57,173 nt of DNA, taken from an uncultured Clostridia bacterium (GTDB taxonomy: Bacteria > Bacillota > Clostridia > Christensenellales > Aristaeellaceae). The notes beneath the pieces were generated by a model, which was not told the DNA's origin, made no database searches, and saw only the letters and a program-made list of their open reading frames with translations. Within the stretch, counting starts at the first letter, position 1, and the number at the start of each line of letters is the position of its first letter. The DNA lies in the NCBI GenBank assembly GCA_946407745.1, contig CAMJPQ010000013.1, positions 1 through 57,173 of the forward strand, written 5' to 3'. The position numbers and the translations under genes are program-made. Of this stretch, positions 33,689-42,641 are shown piece after piece.

Positions 33689-35039
33689 CCCGCACTTTTT
33701 TGTAGGCGGAAAGATAGTAGCAGGTCAGGTGCGCCAGGAAGGTCACCGCCCAGGAGATGGGATAGGACAGGTACAGCACCTGCAGGGTGTGCCATGCTGG
33801 GTTGGCAAACACGGTGAAGATCCACACCACACGCAGCACGCACGCGCCGGTGAGGCTCACGATCATGGGCATGATGGAATAGCCGAGGCCGCGCAGCTGC
33901 CCCACCATGGTATCCATCATGCCGCACAGGAAGTACGTCGGGAGAATGATGCCCATGCGCAGCAGGCCAAAGCGGATGACCTCCGGGTCGCTGTTGTACA
34001 CCGACAGCAGCTGTGCGCCGAAGGCATAGAAGCCCAGCCCCAGCGCCAGGCCGATGGCAATCACCGTGCCCAGGCAGTACCACATGGTTTTGCGCACACG
34101 GTCCAGCTTGCCCGCGCCATAGTTCTGGCTGGCAAAGGTGATGTCCGCCTGGTAGATGCTGTTCATGGCTGTGTACACAAAGCCCTCCAGGTTGGAGGCC
34201 GCCGCGTTGCCCGCCATGGCAATGGACCCGAAGGAATTGATGGAGGACTGGATGAGCACGTTGGAGATGGAGAAGATGCTGCCCTGCAGGCCCGCCGGCA
34301 GGCCCACCCGCACAATTTCCTTCAGCTCGGGCAGATGGATGCGCAGCCTCCGCCAGTTCAGGTGAATAGGCCCTTCGCTGCGGATGAGGCAGACGAGCAC
34401 CAGCACCATGCTGACCGCCTGGGACGCGACCGTGGCAACCGCCACTCCGGCCACGTCCATGCGGAACACGATAACCAGCAGCAGGTTCAGCGCCACATTC
34501 ACCACGCCGGAGATGGAGAGATAGTACAGCGGCCGCTTCGTATCGCCCACCGCGCGCAGTATCGCCGCGCCGAAGTTGTACAGCATGTTGAAGGGCATGC
34601 CGAAGAAATAGATGCGCACATACAGCGCGGCCGCGTCGATCACATCATCCGGGCTGCCCATCAGCTCCAGCAGCGGCCTGGCCAGCGCCACGCCCCCCGC
34701 TCCCACCAGGAAGCCGGAGACCAGCGCCACCGCGATGGTGGTGTGCACAGCCTGCTGCACACCCTTCATATCCCCCGCGCCAAAGCTGCGCGCCACCAGC
34801 ACGCTCGCGCCGACATTCAGGCCCATCAGCACGTTTACCAGCAGGTTGATGAGGCTGCCGGTGGAGCCCACCGCCGCCAGCGACTGCGCACCGGCAAAGC
34901 GCCCCACCACCACAATGTCCGCCGCGTTGTACAACAGCTGCAGCACACCGGTGAGCACCAGCGGGCCGGAATACTGCAGTATCTTGGGCAGCAGCGCCCC
35001 GGTGGTCAGGTCCATTTCATAGCGTTTTGAACGACGCAT
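33678..35039 (-). CDS. MATE family efflux transporter
   Basis: 453 residues with twelve predicted membrane segments in two halves. The start of the first half, LPKILQYSGPLVLTGVLQLLYNAADIVVVGRF, and the middle motif ADITFASQNYGAGK are typical of the DinF/NorM-like group. Substrate unknown; relatives export cationic drugs or metabolites using Na+ or H+. GGAGG lies seven bases before the ATG. It is 18 bases downstream of the flippase gene, so cotranscription is likely. Confidence 0.88.
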   Translation of the reverse strand: MRRSKRYEMDLTTGALLPKILQYSGPLVLTGVLQLLYNAADIVVVGRFAGAQSLAAVGSTGSLINLLVNVLMGLNVGASVLVARSFGAGDMKGVQQAVHTTIAVALVSGFLVGAGGVALARPLLELMGSPDDVIDAAALYVRIYFFGMPFNMLYNFGAAILRAVGDTKRPLYYLSISGVVNVALNLLLVIVFRMDVAGVAVATVASQAVSMVLVLVCLIRSEGPIHLNWRRLRIHLPELKEIVRVGLPAGLQGSIFSISNVLIQSSINSFGSIAMAGNAAASNLEGFVYTAMNSIYQADITFASQNYGAGKLDRVRKTMWYCLGTVIAIGLALGLGFYAFGAQLLSVYNSDPEVIRFGLLRMGIILPTYFLCGMMDTMVGQLRGLGYSIMPMIVSLTGACVLRVVWIFTVFANPAWHTLQVLYLSYPISWAVTFLAHLTCYYLSAYKKVREKK

Positions 35040-35057
35040 CTGTATTCCTCCGGTGGT

Positions 35058-36569
35058 TTACCAGCGGATGCCGACCTTGCGCAGCACCGCCCTGAAGCTG
35101 TCGCGGTAGAACAGCAGGTTGCTGAGTGCGGTCAGCGCGGCCGCCAGCACCGTCACAATGGCGGCGCAAACCGCCCATGTCAGGTAGCTGCCGACGCTGA
35201 TGACCGATGTGACCGCCTGCCCCAGCAGCATCACCAGCGCGAAATCGACAAGGTTGACCACCTCGCGTTTCACACACAGCGATACCGGGCGGTGAATGAT
35301 GTGGCCGCTGAGGTACCACACATAATATACAAAGCGGAACATGTTGGCCGCCACCGTGCCGATGGCCACACCGATCAGCCCGAAGCGGAACACCAGCACC
35401 ACAGAGGTGACGATGTTCACCGCTGCCTCGCCGTAGGCCGCCATGCGCGTTTGCCGGAAATGCCCGGCAGCGTTGACCACATAGTTGTAAGGCAGGCGCA
35501 GGCAGTAGGTGAACGCGGCGATGACCAGCAGCAGGGCGAAGGCCGGCTGGATGTATTCCGCGTCGCTGATGCCCGCGGTATACAGCTTCACAAAGGGCAC
35601 GATCATCGCGCTGGTGACAGAGAAGAGCACCACCGACACCATGGAGATCATGGTCTCGTAAATGTTGAAGGCGGTGTTCAGCTTCTCCCGCTCGTCCCTG
35701 GCCAGCATGTCTCCGAACAGCGATTCCATGCCTGCCGTGAAGGACACCGTGAGGCTCTGAATCTGCGCGACCACCATGTTGTACACCGAGTAGACGGCCA
35801 CCGTGGCCAGGTTTGCCAGCACGGTCAGCACCGCCACATCAGTATTGTTGTGCAGGAAATAGGCGATGTGCTGGCCCATGGCGGTCCATTTCTGGCTGAG
35901 GGCTCCCTTATCCCGCTGCGTGACCTTCACCAGGGTGAAGTTTTTGCGCACATACAGCCACATCGCGATCGGGCGCAGCACGTACACGCAGCTGCTGACG
36001 AATTTCACCGCAATGAGGCTGAAGCCGAGGTTTACCAGCACACAGGACAGCACCGTGTTGAGGAGCACCGCGATGATGGTGATCACGTAGGTCACATACT
36101 TCTGCTGCGCGGCCTGCAGCAGGATGGAGTTGGAGATGCCGATAAAATACTGTCCGAAGGTGGAAATGCTGATGACCAGCACCAGCAGGAAGGTGGAGGA
36201 CCAGTCCATCACCTCGATGTGGGAGATGGATTTGAAGCTGCACGCCAGGATCAGCACATAGACGACGAAGACCATGCCCAGTATGCTGAAGAACCGTTTG
36301 ATCTCATCCACCACCGCGCTGACCTTCGCGCTGTCCTTCTCCGCCAGCGGCTTGTAGAGCGCCGCCCGCGCCACGCCGCTGATGCCGCCCTCCAGCAGCG
36401 TGATATAGGCCAGGAAATGCGTGATGGAGCTGGTGGCGCCATAAGCCTCCGAGCCGTAGGCACCCAGCAGTACCTTGGGCAGGATGATGCCGCACACCAT
36501 GCTCACAATCTGTGTAAGGAAGGAGACAATGATGTTCAGCTTGGCCCTTTTCTCGCGCGTGTTCGCCAT
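35058..36569 (-). CDS. Polysaccharide flippase (Wzx-like, MOP superfamily)
   Basis: 503 residues with twelve or more membrane segments. KLNIIVSFLTQIVSMVCGIILPKVLLGAYG at the N terminus is the usual opening of Wzx-type flippases, which move lipid-linked repeat units of surface polysaccharide across the membrane; QQKYVTYVITII and PYNYVVNAAGHFRQT also fit that branch. No glycosyltransferase cluster surrounds it, so the cargo is unknown. AAGGAGG lies six bases upstream. It is the first gene after the promoter at 36657-36684. Confidence 0.85.
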   Translation of the reverse strand: MANTREKRAKLNIIVSFLTQIVSMVCGIILPKVLLGAYGSEAYGATSSITHFLAYITLLEGGISGVARAALYKPLAEKDSAKVSAVVDEIKRFFSILGMVFVVYVLILACSFKSISHIEVMDWSSTFLLVLVISISTFGQYFIGISNSILLQAAQQKYVTYVITIIAVLLNTVLSCVLVNLGFSLIAVKFVSSCVYVLRPIAMWLYVRKNFTLVKVTQRDKGALSQKWTAMGQHIAYFLHNNTDVAVLTVLANLATVAVYSVYNMVVAQIQSLTVSFTAGMESLFGDMLARDEREKLNTAFNIYETMISMVSVVLFSVTSAMIVPFVKLYTAGISDAEYIQPAFALLLVIAAFTYCLRLPYNYVVNAAGHFRQTRMAAYGEAAVNIVTSVVLVFRFGLIGVAIGTVAANMFRFVYYVWYLSGHIIHRPVSLCVKREVVNLVDFALVMLLGQAVTSVISVGSYLTWAVCAAIVTVLAAALTALSNLLFYRDSFRAVLRKVGIRW

Positions 36570-36656
36570 GGCGCCTCCTTGAATGTCGGTCTGCGAAAGT
36601 GGTGCAGCCGGCTTCCCCCAAGTGGAAAGCAGCGGCTGTGAAACAAAACTGTGCCT

Positions 36657-36684
36657 ATTATATCACGCCTGACGGGAATTGCAA
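36657..36684 (-). promoter_or_regulatory. Promoter of the flippase-MATE unit
   Basis: On the minus strand TTGCAA, a 16-base spacer and TATAAT with extended -10 TG. Confidence 0.75.
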
Positions 36685-36707
36685 CGGCGCACCGCTCCTG
36701 TCGGGCG

Positions 36708-36750
36708 AAAAGCCCCCGCAGGCGCACAGCCTGCAGGGGGCTTCGTTTTT
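36708..36750 (-). terminator. Terminator after the arabinofuranosidase gene
   Basis: AAGCCCCC-TGCAGGC / GCCTGC-GGGGGCTT followed by TTC on the minus strand, about 40 bases after the stop. The stem also has a T-run on the plus-strand side. Confidence 0.82.
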
Positions 36751-36787
36751 GCCTGCACGGTTCTTTCAGTTATCAGGCTGCCCCGGC

Positions 36788-38347
<1,560 letters not shown>

Positions 38348-39832
38348 TTACGCCCAGGGATTCTCCGTGGGATAGGGCAGAGACTTGGGCTGATTCCAGG
38401 CGATATCCTGCACGCCCAGGAACTTGAACACCTCAAACAGGGTGGATGCGCAGTGCGCGAAGGCCACCGCGCCGTGGTGCGGATAGCGCTTCTGCACCAG
38501 CACATGGCGGTAGAAGCGGCCCATCTCCGGGATGGCGAAAATGCCGATGCCGCCGAAGGAGCGGGTGCCGACCGGCAGGACCTCGCCCTGGGCGATGTAG
38601 GCACGCACCACGCCCTCGCTGTCGCACTGCAGGCGGTAGAAGGTGATGTCGCCGGGGGCAATGTCGCCCTCCAGGGTGCCGCGGGTGAAGTCGGGCTCAG
38701 AGCCGGCGGGCTCCAGCAGGCGGTGCTGAATCAGCTGGTACTTGATGGCGCGGGTGTCGCACATCTTGCACTCGGGGGTGTTGCCGCAGTGGAAGCCCAT
38801 GAAGGTATCGGTGAGTTTGTAATCAAACTTGCCCTTGATCTCCTCGTCATAAATGTACTGCGGAACGGAGTTGTTGATGTCCAGCAGGGTCACCGCGTCG
38901 CCGGTGATGCACGCACCGATGTACTCGCTCAGCGCGCCGTAGATGTCCACCTCGCAGCTCACGGGGATGCCGCGGGAGGCCAGGCGGCTGTTGACATAGC
39001 AGGGCTCAAAGCCGAACTGGGAGGGGAAGGCGGGCCAGCACTTGTCGGCAAAGGCGACATAGTCGCGGGCGCCCTTGTGCTTTTCGGCCCAGTCCAGCAG
39101 GGTCAGCTCAAACTGCGCCATGCGGACCAGCATATCCTCGTAGTAGCGGCCCTCGCCCATTTCCTTGCGCATGTCGGCGCACACATCGGCAATGCGGGGG
39201 TCGTTCGCGTGCTCCTTGTAGCTGACCAGCAGGTCCAGCTCGCTGTTCTCCTCGATTTCCACGCCCAGCTCATACAGGCCCTTGATGGGGGCGTTGCAGG
39301 CGAAGAAGTCCTGGGGCCGGGGGCCGAAGGTGATGATCTTCAGGTTCTTCACGCCGATGACAGCGCGGGCAATGGGCACAAACTTCGCGATCATCTCGGC
39401 GATGTCTTCTGCGGTGCCGACGGGGTATTCCGGAATGTAGCCCTTCAGGTGGCGCATGCCCAGGTTGTAGGAGCAGTTCAGCATGCCGCAGTATGCGTCG
39501 CCGCGGCCGTTGATCATGTCTCCGTCACCCTCGGCGGCGGCCACGAACATCACCGGGCCGTCAAAGTATTTCGCGATCAGGGTCTCGGGGGTCTCGGGGC
39601 CAAAGTTGCCCAGGAACACCACGGCGGCGTTGCAGGCATTGTCCTTCAGCTGCTGCACAGCCTCCAGCATGTCCTTCTCGTTCTCCACCGTCTTTTTGAT
39701 TTCCACGATTTCCAGCTTCTTCTGCCCGCACTTTTCGGCGATGGCGGCGCGGCGCATTTCGCTCAGCTGGATGGGGAAACAGTCGCGGCTGACGGCCACA
39801 AGGCCCAGCTTGACCACAGGAATGTTGTTCAT
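38348..39832 (-). CDS. L-fucose/L-arabinose isomerase family protein
   Basis: 494 residues. It resembles the fucose-isomerase-like group (COG2407 type), aldose-ketose isomerases using Mn2+. VVFLGNFGPETPETLIAKYF, DYVAFADKCWPAFPSQFG and FMGFHCGNTPECKMC are in the expected order. Linked to a GH51 arabinofuranosidase, arabinose is the likeliest substrate, but classical AraA differs, so L-fucose or another sugar is possible. The start at 39832 has AAGGAGG upstream; a longer frame beginning at 39928 would start between the promoter and the ribosome site and is rejected. Confidence 0.83.
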   Translation of the reverse strand: MNNIPVVKLGLVAVSRDCFPIQLSEMRRAAIAEKCGQKKLEIVEIKKTVENEKDMLEAVQQLKDNACNAAVVFLGNFGPETPETLIAKYFDGPVMFVAAAEGDGDMINGRGDAYCGMLNCSYNLGMRHLKGYIPEYPVGTAEDIAEMIAKFVPIARAVIGVKNLKIITFGPRPQDFFACNAPIKGLYELGVEIEENSELDLLVSYKEHANDPRIADVCADMRKEMGEGRYYEDMLVRMAQFELTLLDWAEKHKGARDYVAFADKCWPAFPSQFGFEPCYVNSRLASRGIPVSCEVDIYGALSEYIGACITGDAVTLLDINNSVPQYIYDEEIKGKFDYKLTDTFMGFHCGNTPECKMCDTRAIKYQLIQHRLLEPAGSEPDFTRGTLEGDIAPGDITFYRLQCDSEGVVRAYIAQGEVLPVGTRSFGGIGIFAIPEMGRFYRHVLVQKRYPHHGAVAFAHCASTLFEVFKFLGVQDIAWNQPKSLPYPTENPWA

Positions 39833-39916
39833 GGCGGTTTTCCTCCTTTGAATCGCCCTGGAAAGGGGGCTGTAGAGGCCGCGGTCGTGCGGCCGTAGGT
39901 TGTCTTCGCTGCGCTT

Positions 39917-39945
39917 ATTGTAGCACACAAAAAACGGCGCGTCAA
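39917..39945 (-). promoter_or_regulatory. Promoter of the isomerase-arabinofuranosidase unit
   Basis: On the minus strand TTGACG, a 17-base spacer and TACAAT with extended -10 TG. Confidence 0.8.
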
Positions 39946-39954
39946 TTGTACTTC

Positions 39955-39992
39955 AAAAAGACCTTCCGTCCCCTCAAGGAAGCGGAAAGTCT
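39955..39992 (-). terminator. Terminator of the LRR remnant
   Basis: On the minus strand AGACTTTCC / GGAAGGTCT (one G-U pair) followed by TTTTTG. It shows that a real transcription unit once ended here. Confidence 0.7.
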
Positions 39993-40079
39993 TTCAGCGC
40001 CGCCTGTTTTCGGGCGGGCCGGCCTGCGCACACGGTGCGGAGCCTGCTCATTTTTTGCGGAATTCATCCGGCGCGGACA

Positions 40080-40313
40080 TCAGGGCGCTGCGCGGTCAAT
40101 GACCACCTGCCCGCAGCCCTCAAAGGCGTCCTCGGCCACGGCGGCCCCGGCGGGAATGCGCACATAGACAAGGCGCTCACAGTCCGCAAAGGCGCGGGAG
40201 GCGATGGCGGTGCACACCTCCGGCAGGATGACCGCCTCAAAGGCTGCGCCGGCGAAAGCGGAGGGTTCGATGGTGGTGAGGGAGGAAGGGAGAATCATAA
40301 TGGCCGTATACAT
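40080..40313 (-). pseudogene. C-terminal remnant of a BspA-like leucine-rich-repeat protein
   Basis: 77 residues containing LRR_5-type units: 'LPSSLTTIEPSAFAG', 'LPEVCTAIASRAFADC', 'IPAGAAVAEDAFEGC'. Intact members are hundreds of residues long and exported; here there is no signal peptide and no clear ribosome site. The GC-rich coding sequence stops abruptly at about 40310, where AT-rich DNA begins, which suggests truncation by insertion or deletion. A terminator still follows at 39955-39992. The AT-rich stretch 40314-40492 upstream holds nothing I can recognise. Confidence 0.7.
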
Positions 40314-40492
40314 CCGCTGTACCTGAATATTCCTTTCGCCTGCCTATCAGATCATTGTCAGCTTTATTGTTATTAGGCAAGCCTAAGATTCGAGTAGTCC
40401 TTATGCTGTCATAGCCAAAGATTTGATGGGCTGTTGAAATACTCACTTGCATTTTCACAAAATGACTCAAGATCGTTTTAGAAGTTCCTTCC

Positions 40493-40657
40493 CTATGGCT
40501 CAAGAAAGTCAAGTAAAGATATCGGCTTTAGTTCGATATCTATTTCCGAAGTCATTTCATTCTTATTGACGTCTGGTTTGGCAACTCCATCATGTTTCCC
40601 CATAAAGTATTCATCGACAGCTTTTCTCATTTCCTCTGTCGGTATCAGAGCTGCCAT
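40493..40657 (-). CDS. Small 54-residue protein of unknown function
   Basis: The frame starts inside the last codons of the upstream gene (overlap of 13 bases) and encodes an acidic, well-composed peptide (MAALIPTEEMRKAVDEYF at the start, ISLLDFLEP at the end). No family was recognised. Codon use matches the AT-rich upstream gene. It could be a translationally coupled partner, or the tail of the upstream protein separated by a frameshift; the sequence alone does not decide. Confidence 0.45.
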   Translation of the reverse strand: MAALIPTEEMRKAVDEYFMGKHDGVAKPDVNKNEMTSEIDIELKPISLLDFLEP

Positions 40658-41127
40658 CTTTTGTAGAGTCGATGCGCTTCATGCTTGTCGCTATCAGACG
40701 GAAGCATAAGAGTTCCTAACTTGTTTTCTATATTTGCATTTTTCTCAATACAACTAATTAGGCGCTCCATCAATACCGTGGAGCCATTTTCAAGCCGAGC
40801 ATTTTCGATAGTATCAGGCAGCAGTGCCTTTGTTGATATGATGAGCTCACTTTCCTCAAAACTGATGACAGTGGCGTCGTACTGCTCTGTTCCTATAATG
40901 AGCTTGCATGGCGTATCAGCGGGCAGAGATGGCGCATACTCAACATTAAAGCGGTACCAATGGTCTTGCCCCTCATGATCAATCCGACGCCCTAATCGCA
41001 GCAAAGTAGACGCCTGACCATTTTTCTCTATTTGAGCAATTTCATCTTCAAGCGCTTCTCTGAACTCGGAAAGGATTCCTGTCAATGCGGGTTTATCCGT
41101 TGTATTCTTTCCTTCACGCCTCATCAT
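40645..41127 (-). CDS. 160-residue protein of unknown function in an AT-rich islet
   Basis: 160 residues, soluble. An N-terminal helical region is followed by a beta-rich domain (about 45-110: HWYRFNVEYAPSLPADTPCKL and IGTEQYDATVISFEESELIIS) and a short helix. The layout faintly recalls the N-terminal beta domain of some superfamily 1 helicase-like ATPases, in which case this would be a truncated piece; a PilZ-like fold is the other thought. AAAGG lies seven bases before the ATG. The promoter is at 41212-41240, with its -35 in the GC-rich flank. Confidence 0.6.
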   Translation of the reverse strand: MMRREGKNTTDKPALTGILSEFREALEDEIAQIEKNGQASTLLRLGRRIDHEGQDHWYRFNVEYAPSLPADTPCKLIIGTEQYDATVISFEESELIISTKALLPDTIENARLENGSTVLMERLISCIEKNANIENKLGTLMLPSDSDKHEAHRLYKRWQL

Positions 41128-41211
41128 GGTGATTCCTTTCGTGGCCAGGGCTATATATTTATTACTTGGAAATCAAATATTACCCGTTTTCATTGTTTCC
41201 AGCCTGCTTCC

Positions 41212-41240
41212 ATTATAGCATCCGTCGTCAGCATTGAGAA
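41212..41240 (-). promoter_or_regulatory. Promoter of the AT-rich islet genes
   Basis: On the minus strand TTCTCA, a 17-base spacer and TATAAT with extended -10 TG, 85 bases upstream of the start at 41127. Confidence 0.6.
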
Positions 41241-41251
41241 GCGCTCTGCGT

Positions 41252-42619
41252 TTATTCATCCGCGCGCTGCTTCCCCAGCAGCGCGGTGCGCTCGCGGTAG
41301 CAGTGCAGGAAGTACAAAAGCTCCGCCGCGCCGGTCAGCGCCCAGCTGAAAATGTACAGCAGGTACAGCGACAGTATGGTGTGGAAGTGGGCAAACACGG
41401 TGTACACCCACACCACCCGGAACACGCAGCTGCCAAGGATCACGATGACTGTGGGCACCAGGCTGCGCCCCAGCCCGCGCGAGGCGGCGATGGAGCAGTC
41501 CATCAGCGCCGAAAAGGCGTACGAGCAGCCCATCACCCGCAGGCGCGCCAGCCCCGCCTGCGCCACCTCCGCGTCGGAGGTGAACAGCGACAGGAATGTG
41601 CGGCCAAACAGCAGCAGCAGGGCGCTCAGCACGGCGCCCACACCGAAGGAAAGGCCGAGGCACAGCAGGTAGCTCTTCTTCACCCGCTCCTTCTTCCCCG
41701 CGCCGAAGTTCTGCCCCATGAAGCTGGAGCAGGCCATGTACACCGCCGCCATCACATCGTACACCAGCGCGTCGGCGTTGGCGGCGGCGGCGTTGCCCTC
41801 CACCATCACCGCGTCAAAGGTGTTCACGCCCGCCTGGATGAACAGGTTCGCAATGGCAAAGATCGCGTTCTGCAGCCCGGAGGGAATGGAAATGGCCAGC
41901 ACCTGCGCGCTTTTCTGGGCGCTGAGGCGCAGCCTGTTCAGGTGCAGGCCGATGGATTCCGGCCTGCGGGCCAGCGAGATGAGGGTCAGTGCGGCGGAAA
42001 CATACTGCGAAATGGTGGACGCCAGCGCCACACCCGCCTCCGCCATGCGGAAGCCCACCACAAACAGGATGTTCAGCGCCACATTCAGCGCACCCGCGAT
42101 GGTCAGGAAGGTCAGCGGATGCCGCGTGTCGCCGGCGGCGGACATCACCCCGCTGCCGAAATTGAACAGCGCCGCGGCCGGCATGCCCAGCAGGTAAATG
42201 CGCAGGTAGCGCACTGCGCCGTCCATCAGCTCCGGCTTTGTGCCCAGCAGGGAGAGCATGCCCGGCGTGAAGGCAAACCCCGCCGCCAGCAGCAAAAGGC
42301 CCGTCGCGAGCAGCAGCAGCGCCGAGGTGTGCACCGTTTCGCTCACGTCGCGGTGGCTTTCCGCGCCCAGGTAGCGCGCCACCGTGACGTTCACCCCGCT
42401 GCCCATGCCGATCAAAAAGCCGGTGAACAGGGTGATCAGTATAGTCGTTGAGCCCACAGCGCCAAGCGCTGCGGGCCCCGCGAAGCGGCCAACGACCGCG
42501 ATATCAGACATGTTGAACAGCACCTGCAGCACATTGGACAGCATCAGCGGCAGGCTGAAGCGCACAATGGCCGGAAGCAGCGGTCCCTCCGTCATGGACA
42601 GGTGACGCGTGCGATGCAT
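41252..42619 (-). CDS. MATE family efflux transporter
   Basis: 455 residues, twelve predicted membrane segments. Opening LPAIVRFSLPLMLSNVLQVLFNMSDIAVVGRF and middle SSFMGQNFGAGKKERVKKS match the family. It is clearly a paralogue of the 33678-35039 gene. It starts 22 bases after the rho-like gene, with AGGGAGAT upstream, so it is probably read from the rho promoter. No terminator was seen before the islet. Confidence 0.88.
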   Translation of the reverse strand: MHRTRHLSMTEGPLLPAIVRFSLPLMLSNVLQVLFNMSDIAVVGRFAGPAALGAVGSTTILITLFTGFLIGMGSGVNVTVARYLGAESHRDVSETVHTSALLLLATGLLLLAAGFAFTPGMLSLLGTKPELMDGAVRYLRIYLLGMPAAALFNFGSGVMSAAGDTRHPLTFLTIAGALNVALNILFVVGFRMAEAGVALASTISQYVSAALTLISLARRPESIGLHLNRLRLSAQKSAQVLAISIPSGLQNAIFAIANLFIQAGVNTFDAVMVEGNAAAANADALVYDVMAAVYMACSSFMGQNFGAGKKERVKKSYLLCLGLSFGVGAVLSALLLLFGRTFLSLFTSDAEVAQAGLARLRVMGCSYAFSALMDCSIAASRGLGRSLVPTVIVILGSCVFRVVWVYTVFAHFHTILSLYLLYIFSWALTGAAELLYFLHCYRERTALLGKQRADE

Positions 42620-42641
42620 CGGTCGGTTATCTCCCTACGTT

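Noticed and set aside
32170-34083. 637-codon minus-strand open frame across the DUF218 gene, rsmG and the MATE 3' end
   Set aside because: It spans convergent conserved genes in other frames and has no recognisable domain.
40237-40512. 91-codon minus-strand open frame between the LRR remnant and the 54-residue gene
   Set aside because: It straddles the AT/GC boundary, changes composition midway, and lacks a ribosome site; kept only as unexplained DNA.
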